From Aureispira sp. CCB-E (GTDB lineage Bacteria; Bacteroidota; Bacteroidia; Chitinophagales; Saprospiraceae): 64,000 bases of DNA. The stretch is taken from NCBI RefSeq assembly GCF_031326345.1, contig NZ_CP133671.1, forward strand, positions 3,100,001 to 3,164,000. The letters run 5' to 3'. The translations under genes and the position numbers were made by a program. Position 1 is the stretch's first letter. The number at the start of each line of letters is the position of its first letter. The notes beneath the pieces were generated by a model. The model worked only from the letters and a program-made list of their open reading frames with translations. It searched no databases and was not told where the DNA came from. Of the stretch, positions 48,538-56,510 are shown in pieces.

Positions 48538-48684
48538 CTATTTTTTCCGTTTTTTGGCTGTTTTAGAATTTAGTTGCTTGAGCTTCTTAATTCGCTCTTG
48601 GTTGAGCATACAATCGGGAACACCCTTGCCAACAATCTTTTCTCCTGAACGAAGTTTTGCTCTAGTTTTTTTCAGTTTTTTCAA
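48538..48684 (-). CDS. 48-residue very basic protein, element 2
   Basis: Homologue of 23142-23270. The frame starts with TTG at 48684 and reads KKLKKTRAKLRSGEK, IVGKGVPDCMLNQERIKKL and ends AKKRKK. It abuts the LPD1 gene start. Use of a TTG start is inferred from the alignment. Confidence 0.7.
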   Translation of the reverse strand: MKKLKKTRAKLRSGEKIVGKGVPDCMLNQERIKKLKQLNSKTAKKRKK

Positions 48685-48754
48685 TGTGCTTTTATTTTTA
48701 TTAAGAATGCTAAAACGCCTAATATAGCAGCTTTATAGCCCAATGTCAAGCAAA

Positions 48755-48789
48755 AAAAATACGCCCACCTGTTTTAGTAGCGTATTTTT
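48755..48789. terminator. Terminator between LRR gene and late genes, element 2
   Basis: AAAAATACGC (48755-48764) pairs with GCGTATTTTT (48780-48789) around 15 bases, with A- and T-runs allowing either direction. It corresponds in position to the terminator at 23341-23372. Confidence 0.75.
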
Positions 48790-48904
48790 TTGGACTTTTT
48801 TTTATTTTCTAAAGTATGTTAAGAAGTGATCCATACTCTTTTTTTGTCCCCATTTATTAAACCATCTTACGGACATAGAAAACGTTGTTGTCTACAGTTT
48901 ATTG

Positions 48905-49879
48905 TTAAGTAATTACTTTGCACCACGGCACTAGTTTCTCTATTTTTTGTACTTCCCTTATAGAAAGCATATTATCTTTTATATATAACTCTTTTAGGTT
49001 TTTTAGCTTGGAAATTGATTTTGGTATTTGATTCAGTTGATTACTTTCTAAACCTAAAAGTTCTATTTTTGCTAAATTTCCTATTTTTTCTGATAAAGAT
49101 TTTATGTTATTCTGACCTAAGAGTAAACATGTTAAATTTTTTAGTTCATAGATACTTTCTGGAATAACCTCAATCTTATTCTCCTCAAGATTTAAATAAT
49201 CTAGCTTTTGTAATTTAGAGATACTTATAGGTAAAATACTTATAGCATTTTCTTCTAAGTCTAGTCTAGTCAAATTTTGCAAATCGCCAATAAAGTTAGG
49301 TATGCAATTTATATAATTAAGAGATAAATCTAAATCGGATAAAGACTTTAGATTTTTGATGCTTTCTGGAATGCTCTTAAATTTATTTTTGCATAGATCG
49401 ATAATTTCAAGTTTTTTAAGTAAACCAATACCATCAGGAATGGTGCTTAGGTTATTCCCTGATAATTTGATGGTTTTAAGTTTTTTGGGGAAACGTAAAC
49501 CTTCAGGGATAGTGCTTAGATTATTCCCTGATAAATTCATGGTTTCTAAGTTTAGTAGCTCCCCAATGTTGGTTGGAAGAGTAGATATTTCGTTATATGC
49601 TAAATCAAGATTTTTTAAATTGCGTAGAAAGATTATATTTTGAGGAATTTTTTTTAAGCCATTTAGCCATAAAGAATTTTGGCTAAATAATTTGGAGAAT
49701 ATATTAAGAAGAGGACTTGCAATTAATTCATTATCGTCAATGATTTCTAACCAAGGATTTAATACTTCATCTTTAGAAATATTCTGTGCTTCAGCTTGGA
49801 TACAAGCGATTTCTATATTTTCTTTTTGCCCACTTTTTAGTAACTCCTGAATCTTTGATAATACCTCCTTTTTTTTCAT
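48905..49879 (-). CDS. Leucine-rich-repeat protein, cargo of element 2
   Basis: A 324-residue protein made of about ten 23-residue LRR units from residue 80 on (LKNLDLAYNEISTLPTNIGEL, LETMNLSGNNLSTIPEGL, LTRLDLEENAISILPISISKL and others), following an N-terminal helical domain. The unit LSGNNLSTIP occurs twice in nearly identical DNA, a sign of recent repeat expansion. No signal peptide or effector domain is evident. No counterpart in element 1; LRR proteins bind proteins, here of unknown identity. It may be cargo against host or rival phages. Confidence 0.85.
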   Translation of the reverse strand: MKKKEVLSKIQELLKSGQKENIEIACIQAEAQNISKDEVLNPWLEIIDDNELIASPLLNIFSKLFSQNSLWLNGLKKIPQNIIFLRNLKNLDLAYNEISTLPTNIGELLNLETMNLSGNNLSTIPEGLRFPKKLKTIKLSGNNLSTIPDGIGLLKKLEIIDLCKNKFKSIPESIKNLKSLSDLDLSLNYINCIPNFIGDLQNLTRLDLEENAISILPISISKLQKLDYLNLEENKIEVIPESIYELKNLTCLLLGQNNIKSLSEKIGNLAKIELLGLESNQLNQIPKSISKLKNLKELYIKDNMLSIREVQKIEKLVPWCKVIT

Positions 49880-50047
49880 TTCTAAAAATGATTTTTTGAA
49901 ATTATATGCACGCCATTATAACTCCAATATACAACACTCTAAGAACAAATAAATAAAAAAATCCTTCTATCTAAAAGAACAACCAAAACAATCAAATTTT
50001 ACTCCCAAAGTATTCCAGCAAACATAGGCATTCCAGTGAAACAAAAA

Positions 50048-50078
50048 ACTTCCAAAGTATTTGTTATACTTTGGAAGT
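50048..50078 (-). terminator. Terminator after the element 2 early operon
   Basis: ACTTCCAAAGTAT (50048-50060) and ATACTTTGGAAGT (50066-50078) are perfect complements around a 5-base loop; on the minus strand a run of six T follows. It closes the operon whose last gene ends at 50086. Confidence 0.9.
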
Positions 50079-50085
50079 AAATAAG

Positions 50086-51231
50086 CTATTTTTTACCAAC
50101 CCGTTCCTCTCGATTTGCCAACATACAAGCCCGAGTACAATACTTATGATTGTGCGTTTTATGGACAAAAGGCGTAGAACAACGAACACAAATCCGAGTA
50201 TAATCTTTTTTCACCTTCTCAACCTCAAGAGGAGCCTTGTCCTGTTCCTCATAATCTTTGAATCCGATCTTCTTATTTGCCCTAGCACCAACCACTTCAA
50301 CTTCCAAAGTATTCGAATTTACTTCCAAAGTTTCAGTACTAACTTTAGAAGTACTTCCTGTGTTTATCGGCTGTTCAATGTTTTCCTTGAGATCCTGCCG
50401 TTCCTTCTCACACTCCGTATAATACCACCAAGAAAAACACATCGACAGCACAAACAAAACCTCAAAACCAATCGCAGCCGTGACCAGCTGTCGTCCTAAA
50501 TCGGCTCGCTCTACTTTCACCGCATCAGAGCGCTCTTGAAAAACTTGAAAAGCCTGGTCTCTCGCTGCCTTATTTTCTGTCTTTAACTCCACCAAAGCAG
50601 CATCCTTTTGCGCTTGTACTACTTGGATATCTTCGTTGTATTGCTCAATGATTGCAGCATCCTCACTTCTTAAGCGACCCCTCCAAAGACGATTTTCTCG
50701 GTAAGTATCACGCTCCAACGTCAAGGCGGCTATTCTGCCATCATAGTCCTCATTGATCGCATCAGGTTCAACTTGTTTCGGTTGCTCCTGGATCGCATCA
50801 TCAACAAGCAAACTCGGCAAAATCTTAGCCCCCTCAATTGCAATGTAAATGCTCACCGTTAGCGTCGCCAAGCCCAAGACAGCCGCAAAAGGCTCGACTT
50901 TTTTATACTGAAAAAGTCCTTGCATCGCATCGTTGGTCGATAAACGTTTGATCACCTCAATCGCTACCAACAGAGTAATCGAAGCGACGATGCGAACGAG
51001 AGTAGGGGTGCTCACAAACAAATAAGACAGCATCACAAATGCCGTGGTCATGCTCGCCAGCTGTGCCACCACACCCAAGCTTAAAAAAGCATTGTTTGCC
51101 AAAGCAAAACGCTCAGAAAATCGTTTGTGCTTAAATTTTGAATCTAGGGTTTTATTCAAATTCGTTCTAAATATCCAGCCATTGAGCAGATTCCGTGCCT
51201 TGGCGTATGGATTTTCTCTAAAAGTTGTCAT
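50086..51231 (-). CDS. Four-helix membrane protein with coiled coil and zinc-finger tail, element 2
   Basis: A 381-residue homologue of 23760-24884, using the ATG at 51231 (MTTFRENPYAKARN) to match MTSFAENPHNKQRK. Helices ASMTTAFVMLSYLFV, IVASITLLVAIEVI, FAAVLGLATLTVSIYIAIEG and a fourth before FSWWYYTECEKERQ, a coiled coil between helices 3 and 4, and a tail CVRCSTPFVHKTHNHKYC. The zinc-ligand spacing is preserved. Confidence 0.72.
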   Translation of the reverse strand: MTTFRENPYAKARNLLNGWIFRTNLNKTLDSKFKHKRFSERFALANNAFLSLGVVAQLASMTTAFVMLSYLFVSTPTLVRIVASITLLVAIEVIKRLSTNDAMQGLFQYKKVEPFAAVLGLATLTVSIYIAIEGAKILPSLLVDDAIQEQPKQVEPDAINEDYDGRIAALTLERDTYRENRLWRGRLRSEDAAIIEQYNEDIQVVQAQKDAALVELKTENKAARDQAFQVFQERSDAVKVERADLGRQLVTAAIGFEVLFVLSMCFSWWYYTECEKERQDLKENIEQPINTGSTSKVSTETLEVNSNTLEVEVVGARANKKIGFKDYEEQDKAPLEVEKVKKDYTRICVRCSTPFVHKTHNHKYCTRACMLANREERVGKK

Positions 51232-51302
51232 ATCTTTGTCTTTCAAAATGCTCTTACTTGGAGTTGCTGGATTAAGTGACAGCAACTCCTTTTTTAATGG
51301 AT

Positions 51303-51551
51303 TTATTTTTTAATTCGTTGTGCCTCGAATTTGAACATCATATCCAAATCTTCCTTCAATTCTGGTTCCTCTTTGAACACCCCAAACATCAAAGCCAGAA
51401 ATTGAGCTTTGCTCTCTGTATGAATGTGAATAGCACCGTTTTTATCGGTTCTAATCAAAGCCCACAACGGAGCTTCTTTTAACAGTTGCTTTGAATGTTG
51501 AATCACATAATCTTTTGCACTGAATGGGCTGTGTTGCTTGTTATCTGCCAT
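51303..51551 (-). CDS. 82-residue early protein, element 2 only
   Basis: A small soluble protein: PFSAKDYVIQHSKQLLKEAP, ALIRTDKNGAIHIHTESK and an acidic end. No family recognised and no copy in element 1, where the two flanking genes are adjacent. The alternating pattern in the middle suggests a short beta hairpin. Confidence 0.5.
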   Translation of the reverse strand: MADNKQHSPFSAKDYVIQHSKQLLKEAPLWALIRTDKNGAIHIHTESKAQFLALMFGVFKEEPELKEDLDMMFKFEAQRIKK

Positions 51552-51592
51552 TTTCTATGTTGTTTTATCAATTATCAATAAATAAATATCTT

Positions 51593-52000
51593 CTAAATGC
51601 TGCTCAATCCTGTGTTAGAATTGATTTCATGTGCTTGTAAGTGGTCTAAAATGGGTTGTAAATACGCTATGAAAAAGGTCGTATCTTCCTGCTCTTCCTC
51701 CAAAATTGCCAACTCAATCGAAAACACGTAGCGAAAGCAATATTTCTCCAAAGGCGTCAAATGAAGGGTCGAAAAACTTGGTAGGGCTTTGCCTTTTTTT
51801 GCCAAGGTTTCCAGCTGCTTGGATACCTTGATGTAAATTTGAGTCAAGGCACATTGGATCAACGCTTCCAAACTGTTGTGCGCAGTGCCATTTCTAAGGT
51901 AGTTGCTCAACCATCCGTGCAGCTGTTGCCAATGCGAGCGTTGTAATTGCAAAGGAATTCGTTGCTGCTCTAGGCTTGTGTATAGTTTGTAATCACTCAT
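51593..52000 (-). CDS. 135-residue early protein, element 2
   Basis: Homologue of 24920-25297. RIPLQLQRSHWQQLHGWLSNYL, ALTQIYIKVSKQLETLAKKG, LHLTPLEKYCFRYVFSIE are the matching parts. Sequence identity is modest, so this is one of the faster evolving early genes. Confidence 0.62.
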   Translation of the reverse strand: MSDYKLYTSLEQQRIPLQLQRSHWQQLHGWLSNYLRNGTAHNSLEALIQCALTQIYIKVSKQLETLAKKGKALPSFSTLHLTPLEKYCFRYVFSIELAILEEEQEDTTFFIAYLQPILDHLQAHEINSNTGLSSI

Positions 52001-52027
52001 GTTATCTTAGTTTAAAAACATGTTGTA

Positions 52028-52495
52028 TTAGTTTAAAAATCGACCATTCTCATACGAATTAATTTTCTTGCCCTCCAGATAAACATCTATTCTCAACACA
52101 TCTTTTGTCCAGTATTGATGGATTTGCTCTAAATCATAAATTCGTTGGCTAATTCCTTTTTCAATGCCCGTTTTGCGCTTGTAGGAGCTGGTCGGGATGA
52201 TGTACAAGGAGTAGGCAGTAAATTGCGCTTTGTAGGTTTTTAAATCCAAGCGTTCAACACCTGTTTTCGGATGATAATAATGGATGACTTTATTTGTATG
52301 TAATGTTTTTAAGCTAGCCCATTTCCACGAGTGTCGATACTTGACCAAATATTTTTCAACACTCTTGAGCTGCTTCTCATTTTCTATCTTCATCGCTTTG
52401 TTGTTGGTTTGGTTCTTCCACCGAATATGCACATAAGCAATGTAATTTCGTTGCACTTTAGCTTTCGGCTTGGTATTGGCGTTGGAGGTGTTCAT
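52028..52495 (-). CDS. 155-residue early protein, element 2
   Basis: Homologue of 25294-25779 by HYYHPKTGVERLDLKTYK, LYIIPTSSYKRKTG and QYWTKDVLRIDVYLEGKK. The start overlaps the 3' end of the initiator-like gene by 38 bases; a shorter start (MKIENEKQLKS, near 52393) would remove the overlap, but would drop a basic N-terminus also present in element 1. Confidence 0.62.
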   Translation of the reverse strand: MNTSNANTKPKAKVQRNYIAYVHIRWKNQTNNKAMKIENEKQLKSVEKYLVKYRHSWKWASLKTLHTNKVIHYYHPKTGVERLDLKTYKAQFTAYSLYIIPTSSYKRKTGIEKGISQRIYDLEQIHQYWTKDVLRIDVYLEGKKINSYENGRFLN

Positions 52496-53915
52496 CGTTT
52501 AGCAATGGTTTAAATTTTTGTATGAATAAATTCGTTAGTTCTTTGATTTTTGATTCGCTGAGGTTTGGATCTCGTTTGATTCCTTGGTACCATTTCCAAT
52601 AAGCTTGGTTGGTCAGCTCGTACACCCGTTTGGCACCATCACTTGGCAACAATTCTAGCATTTTGCTGTAATGACTGTTCATCCATTGGATTTGCTCAAA
52701 ATAGGCTTTGGACGAGCGGTTTTTATCAAAATAGTTCGCTTGAATCCTGTCCCAATCGTCCACAGAATAGCCAAAGGCTTTTTGGGCTGCGATGGAGTTT
52801 AAATAATTCACAGGATACCAGAGGGTATAGCCTTTCTTTTGGGCATGTTTCTCTTGCTTGATAATGGCATGTGCTACAATTTCCACCGCAGAGCGCTCTA
52901 CATTTGGCAGCCTTGCCGCAAAGTTTTTGAGCATCCTTGGTTGGTTTTTCGCTACCAAATAAGCGGGATTTTGCTCAAAGCTTTGAATCTTTGCTTTTCG
53001 ATAGGCCTGTACGTGCTTTTCTGCTTGATCCAAGAGACTTTCTAACAGCAACTGACACTCTGTATTGGTCTGCTCGTTAAACACTCGATTTTGATACAAA
53101 TTGTAGCGCATCAATTCCCACAGCTTGAAGCTAGAAAATTGTTTTTTGCTCCAATTTTGCGGCGGAAAAGTTGGAAATGCCACAGGCTTCGACTTGATTT
53201 CTCGTCCTTTATCCTGAATATTGGATGGATTCAACTTGCCGACAGGCAAAGCCGCTTTATCCACATCCAAAGGAGTATTGGTTATTGATTTAAGTTCTTT
53301 ATCCTTATATAGTAAAGAACTTGTTCTATATTGCGGTAAACTTTTCCCTATAGCCTCAAAAAAAGAGGCATTATCAGAAGCCGCAGATCCTTCGTATTTT
53401 GCCTTAATACACAACACCTCTGGGTTTATCCACAACTGAAATTTGCCTCGTCCTGAGGGGCTTTTTTCGCAGGGAAACGGGTTTCTATGTCCTGTTTGAA
53501 CATAGTTCACCTTTTCAGTGATAATGCCGATCTCCAACATCAATTTGATTTGATTGTAAACGGTCTTGTCCTTTGGAGTCAAGGCGGCGTGGTGCTGGGT
53601 GTCGTTTAACATCGTTTGCAAACTTGGAATGGTGGTAAAACAAAAATACTGTCCTGTTGCTCGACATTCCTCGTACAGCTCCCGTTGATGCTTTTTGATG
53701 TCTTCCATCGTGGGCGCTACGGCTCGAATGATGGCGTGAAATAAATCGTGGGTGTACGGCGTTACTCGCTTGTCGCCTTTTTTGCGCTCTTTTTGATAGG
53801 TTTCCATCTTGTCTTTTCCTGCGTGATAGGTCGCTTTTTTGTCGATCATATCAAAAAAACTCGTTTCAAGGGAACCTTTAAAAACCGTTGGCTGTATGTC
53901 TATCTGTTGACTCAT
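52458..53915 (-). CDS. Replication-initiator-like winged-helix protein, element 2
   Basis: A 485-residue homologue of 25782-27269. N-terminal winged-helix part: GQYFCFTTIPSLQTML, TVYNQIKLMLEIGIITEKVNYVQTG and SGRGKFQLWINPEVL. The C-terminal half is helical with LPNVERSAVEIVAHAIIKQEKHAQKKGY, matching LPNIELSALRIVSEAIQKQRENALKNDY of element 1. The initiator role is inferred from the two-part architecture and its position next to a conserved hairpin. Confidence 0.6.
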   Translation of the reverse strand: MSQQIDIQPTVFKGSLETSFFDMIDKKATYHAGKDKMETYQKERKKGDKRVTPYTHDLFHAIIRAVAPTMEDIKKHQRELYEECRATGQYFCFTTIPSLQTMLNDTQHHAALTPKDKTVYNQIKLMLEIGIITEKVNYVQTGHRNPFPCEKSPSGRGKFQLWINPEVLCIKAKYEGSAASDNASFFEAIGKSLPQYRTSSLLYKDKELKSITNTPLDVDKAALPVGKLNPSNIQDKGREIKSKPVAFPTFPPQNWSKKQFSSFKLWELMRYNLYQNRVFNEQTNTECQLLLESLLDQAEKHVQAYRKAKIQSFEQNPAYLVAKNQPRMLKNFAARLPNVERSAVEIVAHAIIKQEKHAQKKGYTLWYPVNYLNSIAAQKAFGYSVDDWDRIQANYFDKNRSSKAYFEQIQWMNSHYSKMLELLPSDGAKRVYELTNQAYWKWYQGIKRDPNLSESKIKELTNLFIQKFKPLLNDEHLQRQYQAES

Positions 53916-53982
53916 TGATTGGGTTGAAAGAGGGCAAGTCTTTCCTTCGATTGCCCTCTTGTTAAAAACAGTAAAATTCTAT

Positions 53983-53999
53983 CGGCATATACGTCGCCG
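53983..53999 (-). promoter_or_regulatory. Conserved CGGC...GCCG stem-loop upstream of initiator-like gene, element 2
   Basis: Minus strand CGGCGACGTATATGCCG, one base different from the element 1 site at 27322-27338. It stands 68 bases upstream of the start codon at 53915 (53 in element 1). Confidence 0.6.
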
Positions 54000-54029
54000 T
54001 AACGAATCCGCTTGCGCTTGATTTCTCGT

Positions 54030-54092
54030 AACTGGGAAGAGAATTGAACCCTTCTGAATGCGAACACACACACATTCTAAACCTTTCCAGTT
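54030..54092 (-). ncRNA. tRNA-like element with T-arm, element 2
   Basis: Minus strand: AACTGGA at the 5' end pairs with CCCAGTT at the 3' end (six of seven), and AAGGG-TTCAATT-CTCTT is a T-arm with canonical loop directly before the 3' strand. Only 63 bases separate the ends; the D-arm is missing, and the middle is a GAATG/CATTC hairpin with a GT-rich 12-base loop. The sequence differs from the element 1 counterpart, but place and T-arm are kept. Confidence 0.5.
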
Positions 54093-54131
54093 GACCATTA
54101 TGGCTTTTCTTTTAGTCCTTAGACCATTTTC

Positions 54132-55229
54132 TTAATATTGCTTTCCATGAAAGCGGGCTCTAGTGCGGTTGTAGTCCAATTTCGCTTGAATGTGTTTGTC
54201 TAGATCAATCTTTAACCCTGCTGCCATATCGAGCAGCCGAATGGTGGCATCTGCCAGCTCATCTTCAAAGCTATCTTTGAGGTGCTTTTTAAAAGACAAA
54301 GGAGCTGTTTTTATCGTAGAAACTTCATTGGAATACGCCTCCCAATCCGCAAACTTACCCTTTCGATGCGCTTCCATCGCTTCTCCTAGCTCTGAGGTCA
54401 CCAGCATCAACATTTCGCCGACATTGCGCTCTTTATCCCAAAAACCTTTCTCTCGATTGACTTGGTGAATTTGCTGGGCTAAATCATTGATTGTTCGATA
54501 CGGTGGATTTGGGGCAGAAGGCGCTTGAGCTTGTCGGTAAGCTTTTCTAAGGTCCATCAATAAACTCAAGGCTTTTAAACCGATCCCCAAATAGCTAACG
54601 GACGATTCTTCGGGCGCTGCCTCCGTTTCTGTTGCCTCTTTTTCCTCCACTCGTACCAAAGTAAGGTCCTCATCATACTCCAAGCCTAAAGCTGCCCGAT
54701 TTTCAGCCGTGTTGTTGACACCAATTCCTGACTGGGCTTCTAAATCCACGCTAAGCGCCTCCATTCGTTCTTTTTTGAGAAACAGGTACTTAAAATCCTC
54801 AGCGTATACGGTGGTCAATTTTGCCTGGCGTAGGTTCTTGGTAATGCACTCATCTTCTTCTTGAGTTTTGTGCAAAAAGTAAAAGGTGCTGTCTTCCTCT
54901 TTGTTATAGTCGGTTGGAAGTACGTAATATTGCTGCATTGGAACCAAGACGCCTTCTTCCTCCTGCAAGCCCAATTGCTCCAAGTTCTCTGGCGTATTAA
55001 AAACAACTTCATCGCCTTGTTCAAAAACGGTTATTTCTCGTTCCAAGTCCTCTATTAAGTAGGTGGGAACCGCTAAAAAGCCTTCTTTTTCTTCTTTGTC
55101 AAAAAGAACACAAGCTTTGTTGACATTAACAGAAACGCCATTCTCGGCTTCATCATTGACTAAAAAGTATAAATACCTTGCTCCTTGGCTGTGTTGGAGG
55201 GATAAGTGATAATATTTTGTTTTGGACAT
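54132..55229 (-). CDS. Protein with C-terminal MazG-like nucleotide pyrophosphohydrolase domain, element 2
   Basis: A 365-residue protein. The first 200 residues are acidic and hold two related halves (YYHLSLQHSQGARYLYFLVNDE, then FYFLHKTQEEDECITK) with no known family. A hydrophobic stretch near 210-225 is weak. The last 115 residues are MazG-like: LAQQIHQVNREKGFW, LVTSELGEAMEAHRKG and FEDELADATIRLLDMAAGL give the ExxE and ExxD metal motifs. Such enzymes hydrolyse NTPs or dNTPs and are common in phages, where they can counter stringent-type responses. Element 1 lacks it. Confidence 0.75.
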   Translation of the reverse strand: MSKTKYYHLSLQHSQGARYLYFLVNDEAENGVSVNVNKACVLFDKEEKEGFLAVPTYLIEDLEREITVFEQGDEVVFNTPENLEQLGLQEEEGVLVPMQQYYVLPTDYNKEEDSTFYFLHKTQEEDECITKNLRQAKLTTVYAEDFKYLFLKKERMEALSVDLEAQSGIGVNNTAENRAALGLEYDEDLTLVRVEEKEATETEAAPEESSVSYLGIGLKALSLLMDLRKAYRQAQAPSAPNPPYRTINDLAQQIHQVNREKGFWDKERNVGEMLMLVTSELGEAMEAHRKGKFADWEAYSNEVSTIKTAPLSFKKHLKDSFEDELADATIRLLDMAAGLKIDLDKHIQAKLDYNRTRARFHGKQY

Positions 55230-55240
55230 TGTTCTTATTT

Positions 55241-55489
55241 TTAGTTCATTTGTCGTTTATACTCCACGAATTTGCTCATCACTTCCCCTGCTTTTTCTTT
55301 GTCTAAGGAAGGGTATGATGTTATACTGATCAAGGTAGAGCCTCGATCAGAAGGAGAAGCGTCTAAACTTCCTTGATATACCTTGTCCTTATCTTGTGCT
55401 CTGAACTCGTGTTTGTTCGATCTTATTTTTCTAAAGGTTACTAGCATAGGATGTTGTTTTTCTAAATTTTCAATAATTGATTTAATCAA
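55241..55489 (-). CDS. 82-residue early protein, element 2 only
   Basis: A small soluble basic protein, SIIENLEKQHPMLVTFRKIRSNKHEFRAQDK, with GSTLISITSYPSLDKEKAGE and a short C-terminal helix. It overlaps the HTH gene start region by 8 bases, which ties it to that operon. No family recognised. Confidence 0.55.
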   Translation of the reverse strand: MIKSIIENLEKQHPMLVTFRKIRSNKHEFRAQDKDKVYQGSLDASPSDRGSTLISITSYPSLDKEKAGEVMSKFVEYKRQMN

Positions 55490-55787
55490 AAGAAGCCCAA
55501 TGTCGAAAGACCTTTTTCCGATAGGCTAAGACTTCCTTAAGGGCGAAAAACAGGCGGCTTTCCTTCTTGTGTTTTCTGCCTGTTAGTTTGCCTTCATAAT
55601 TGTACTTTCGAATTGTTCTTGGTTTGACACACAAAAGAATCGCTGCTTTCTCTGTGTTGACAAAATTCTGTTCAAATATTTTTCCGTTCTCTATCTCTTG
55701 TTCCAATAGCTCAATCGTTGCTCTCTGTTGCGCTATAATACGTTGGTACTCTGCTTCGGTTAACTGCTTTTCTTGTTGTCCATTCAT
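55482..55787 (-). CDS. Helix-turn-helix (MerR/excisionase-like) protein, element 2
   Basis: A 101-residue protein with a coiled N-terminus (YQRIIAQQRATIELLEQEIENG), then the HTH TEKAAILLCVKPRTIRKYNYEGKL and a GRKHKKESRLFF wing. It matches the HTH part of 27503-27850, but the long Lys/Glu repeat of element 1 is replaced by a shorter, unrelated coil. Confidence 0.75.
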   Translation of the reverse strand: MNGQQEKQLTEAEYQRIIAQQRATIELLEQEIENGKIFEQNFVNTEKAAILLCVKPRTIRKYNYEGKLTGRKHKKESRLFFALKEVLAYRKKVFRHWASFD

Positions 55788-55797
55788 ACACCTTTTT

Positions 55798-56073
55798 TTA
55801 GTCCGCTTGAATTAATTGTTTGTATTCTCGAACCGTCAAGACATCAAAACCGATTTCGTATTGGTCCACCAGTTCCTTGATCGGCACTCCCAATACTTTT
55901 TCCAGTTTTTGAATCATTGACAGTTTCATTTTACTAGGTTTTTGCAAGCGCATGGTGGTCATGCGGGCACTTGCCTCTAATTGGCTCGGTAAAGTGTTAA
56001 AGTCTGCCACAGACATCGTATTTAACACATATTGGTAAAATGTTTGCTCTTTGTGGTTGATGTTTATTTCCAT
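55798..56073 (-). CDS. Small HTH-like regulator, first early gene of element 2
   Basis: A 91-residue protein from the ATG at 56073 (MEININHKEQTFYQYVLN); an upstream in-frame ATG at 56091 gives MSKFKSMEI. LPSQLEASARMTTMRLQKPSKMKLSMIQKLEKVLGVPIKELVDQYEIG parallels the element 1 protein at 27884-28144. It starts the leftward early operon next to three RNA-like or operator elements. Confidence 0.65.
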   Translation of the reverse strand: MEININHKEQTFYQYVLNTMSVADFNTLPSQLEASARMTTMRLQKPSKMKLSMIQKLEKVLGVPIKELVDQYEIGFDVLTVREYKQLIQAD

Positions 56074-56157
56074 AGACTTAAATTTTGACATGGCTTCGCC
56101 CATACCGAATTGGGAACGGCACACACTACTTCTGATAAAATAAATTGGATTTTTAGC

Positions 56158-56222
56158 TCTAGCAAGGGGAATCGAACCCCTTGACCTCGGGACGTAAAGC
56201 CGCCTTCCATTAAGGCACTAGA
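56158..56222 (-). ncRNA. Second tRNA-like element of element 2, with full acceptor and T-arm
   Basis: Minus strand: acceptor TCTAGTG/TGCTAGA (7 pairs, two G-U), D-arm-like CCTT-AATGG-AAGG, a weak central hairpin CGG...CCG around CTTTACGTC, and T-arm AGGGG-TTCGATT-CCCCT. Total 65 bases, about 8 short of a normal tRNA, with no normal 5-bp anticodon stem. The 3' end is not CCA. It could be a reduced tRNA or a tRNA mimic. Element 1 has nothing clearly matching here. Confidence 0.55.
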
Positions 56223-56337
56223 ATAGTGAACTATATTATTATTTTGATAGGCTTTGAAAGTGATAAAAAAGGAAGCTCGTAGCTTGTCCACAAGCTTTCC
56301 TTGTTTAGAAACACTCAACTTGACCTATACTTAGCGC

Positions 56338-56407
56338 TGGACGCTAGAGATCGCTCTCTAGTTGCTGCCTCTTCCTCAAAAGGTCGCAATACCACACAGT
56401 ACGCCCA
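56338..56407 (-). ncRNA. Structured RNA with tRNA-like closing stem and GCGA tetraloop, element 2
   Basis: Minus strand, 70 bases: closing stem TGGGCGT/GCGTCCA identical to element 1, unpaired ACTGTGTGGTA, stem TTGC/GCAA with an inner CCTTTTGAGG hairpin, and CTAGAGA-GCGA-TCTCTAG against the closing stem. The stem bases differ from element 1 (AGA/TCT against AAG/CTT) while pairing and tetraloop are kept. Confidence 0.65.
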
Positions 56408-56480
56408 ATCATTTCACCCTCCTTTCCCTCAAAAGAAACATGAAAAACTATTTACATTTTTTTGTGATGTTTGGATATTT

Positions 56481-56510
56481 GTCTACATTGGTCTACATAC
56501 GTCTACATGG
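56481..56510. promoter_or_regulatory. Phased operator-like repeats, element 2
   Basis: GTCTACATTG, GTCTACATAC and GTCTACATGG follow each other without a gap, period exactly 10. Element 1 has the same arrangement at 28425-28454. They lie 214 bases upstream of the repressor gene and 130 bases from the structured RNA. The rest of 56411-56723 shows no gene. Confidence 0.75.
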
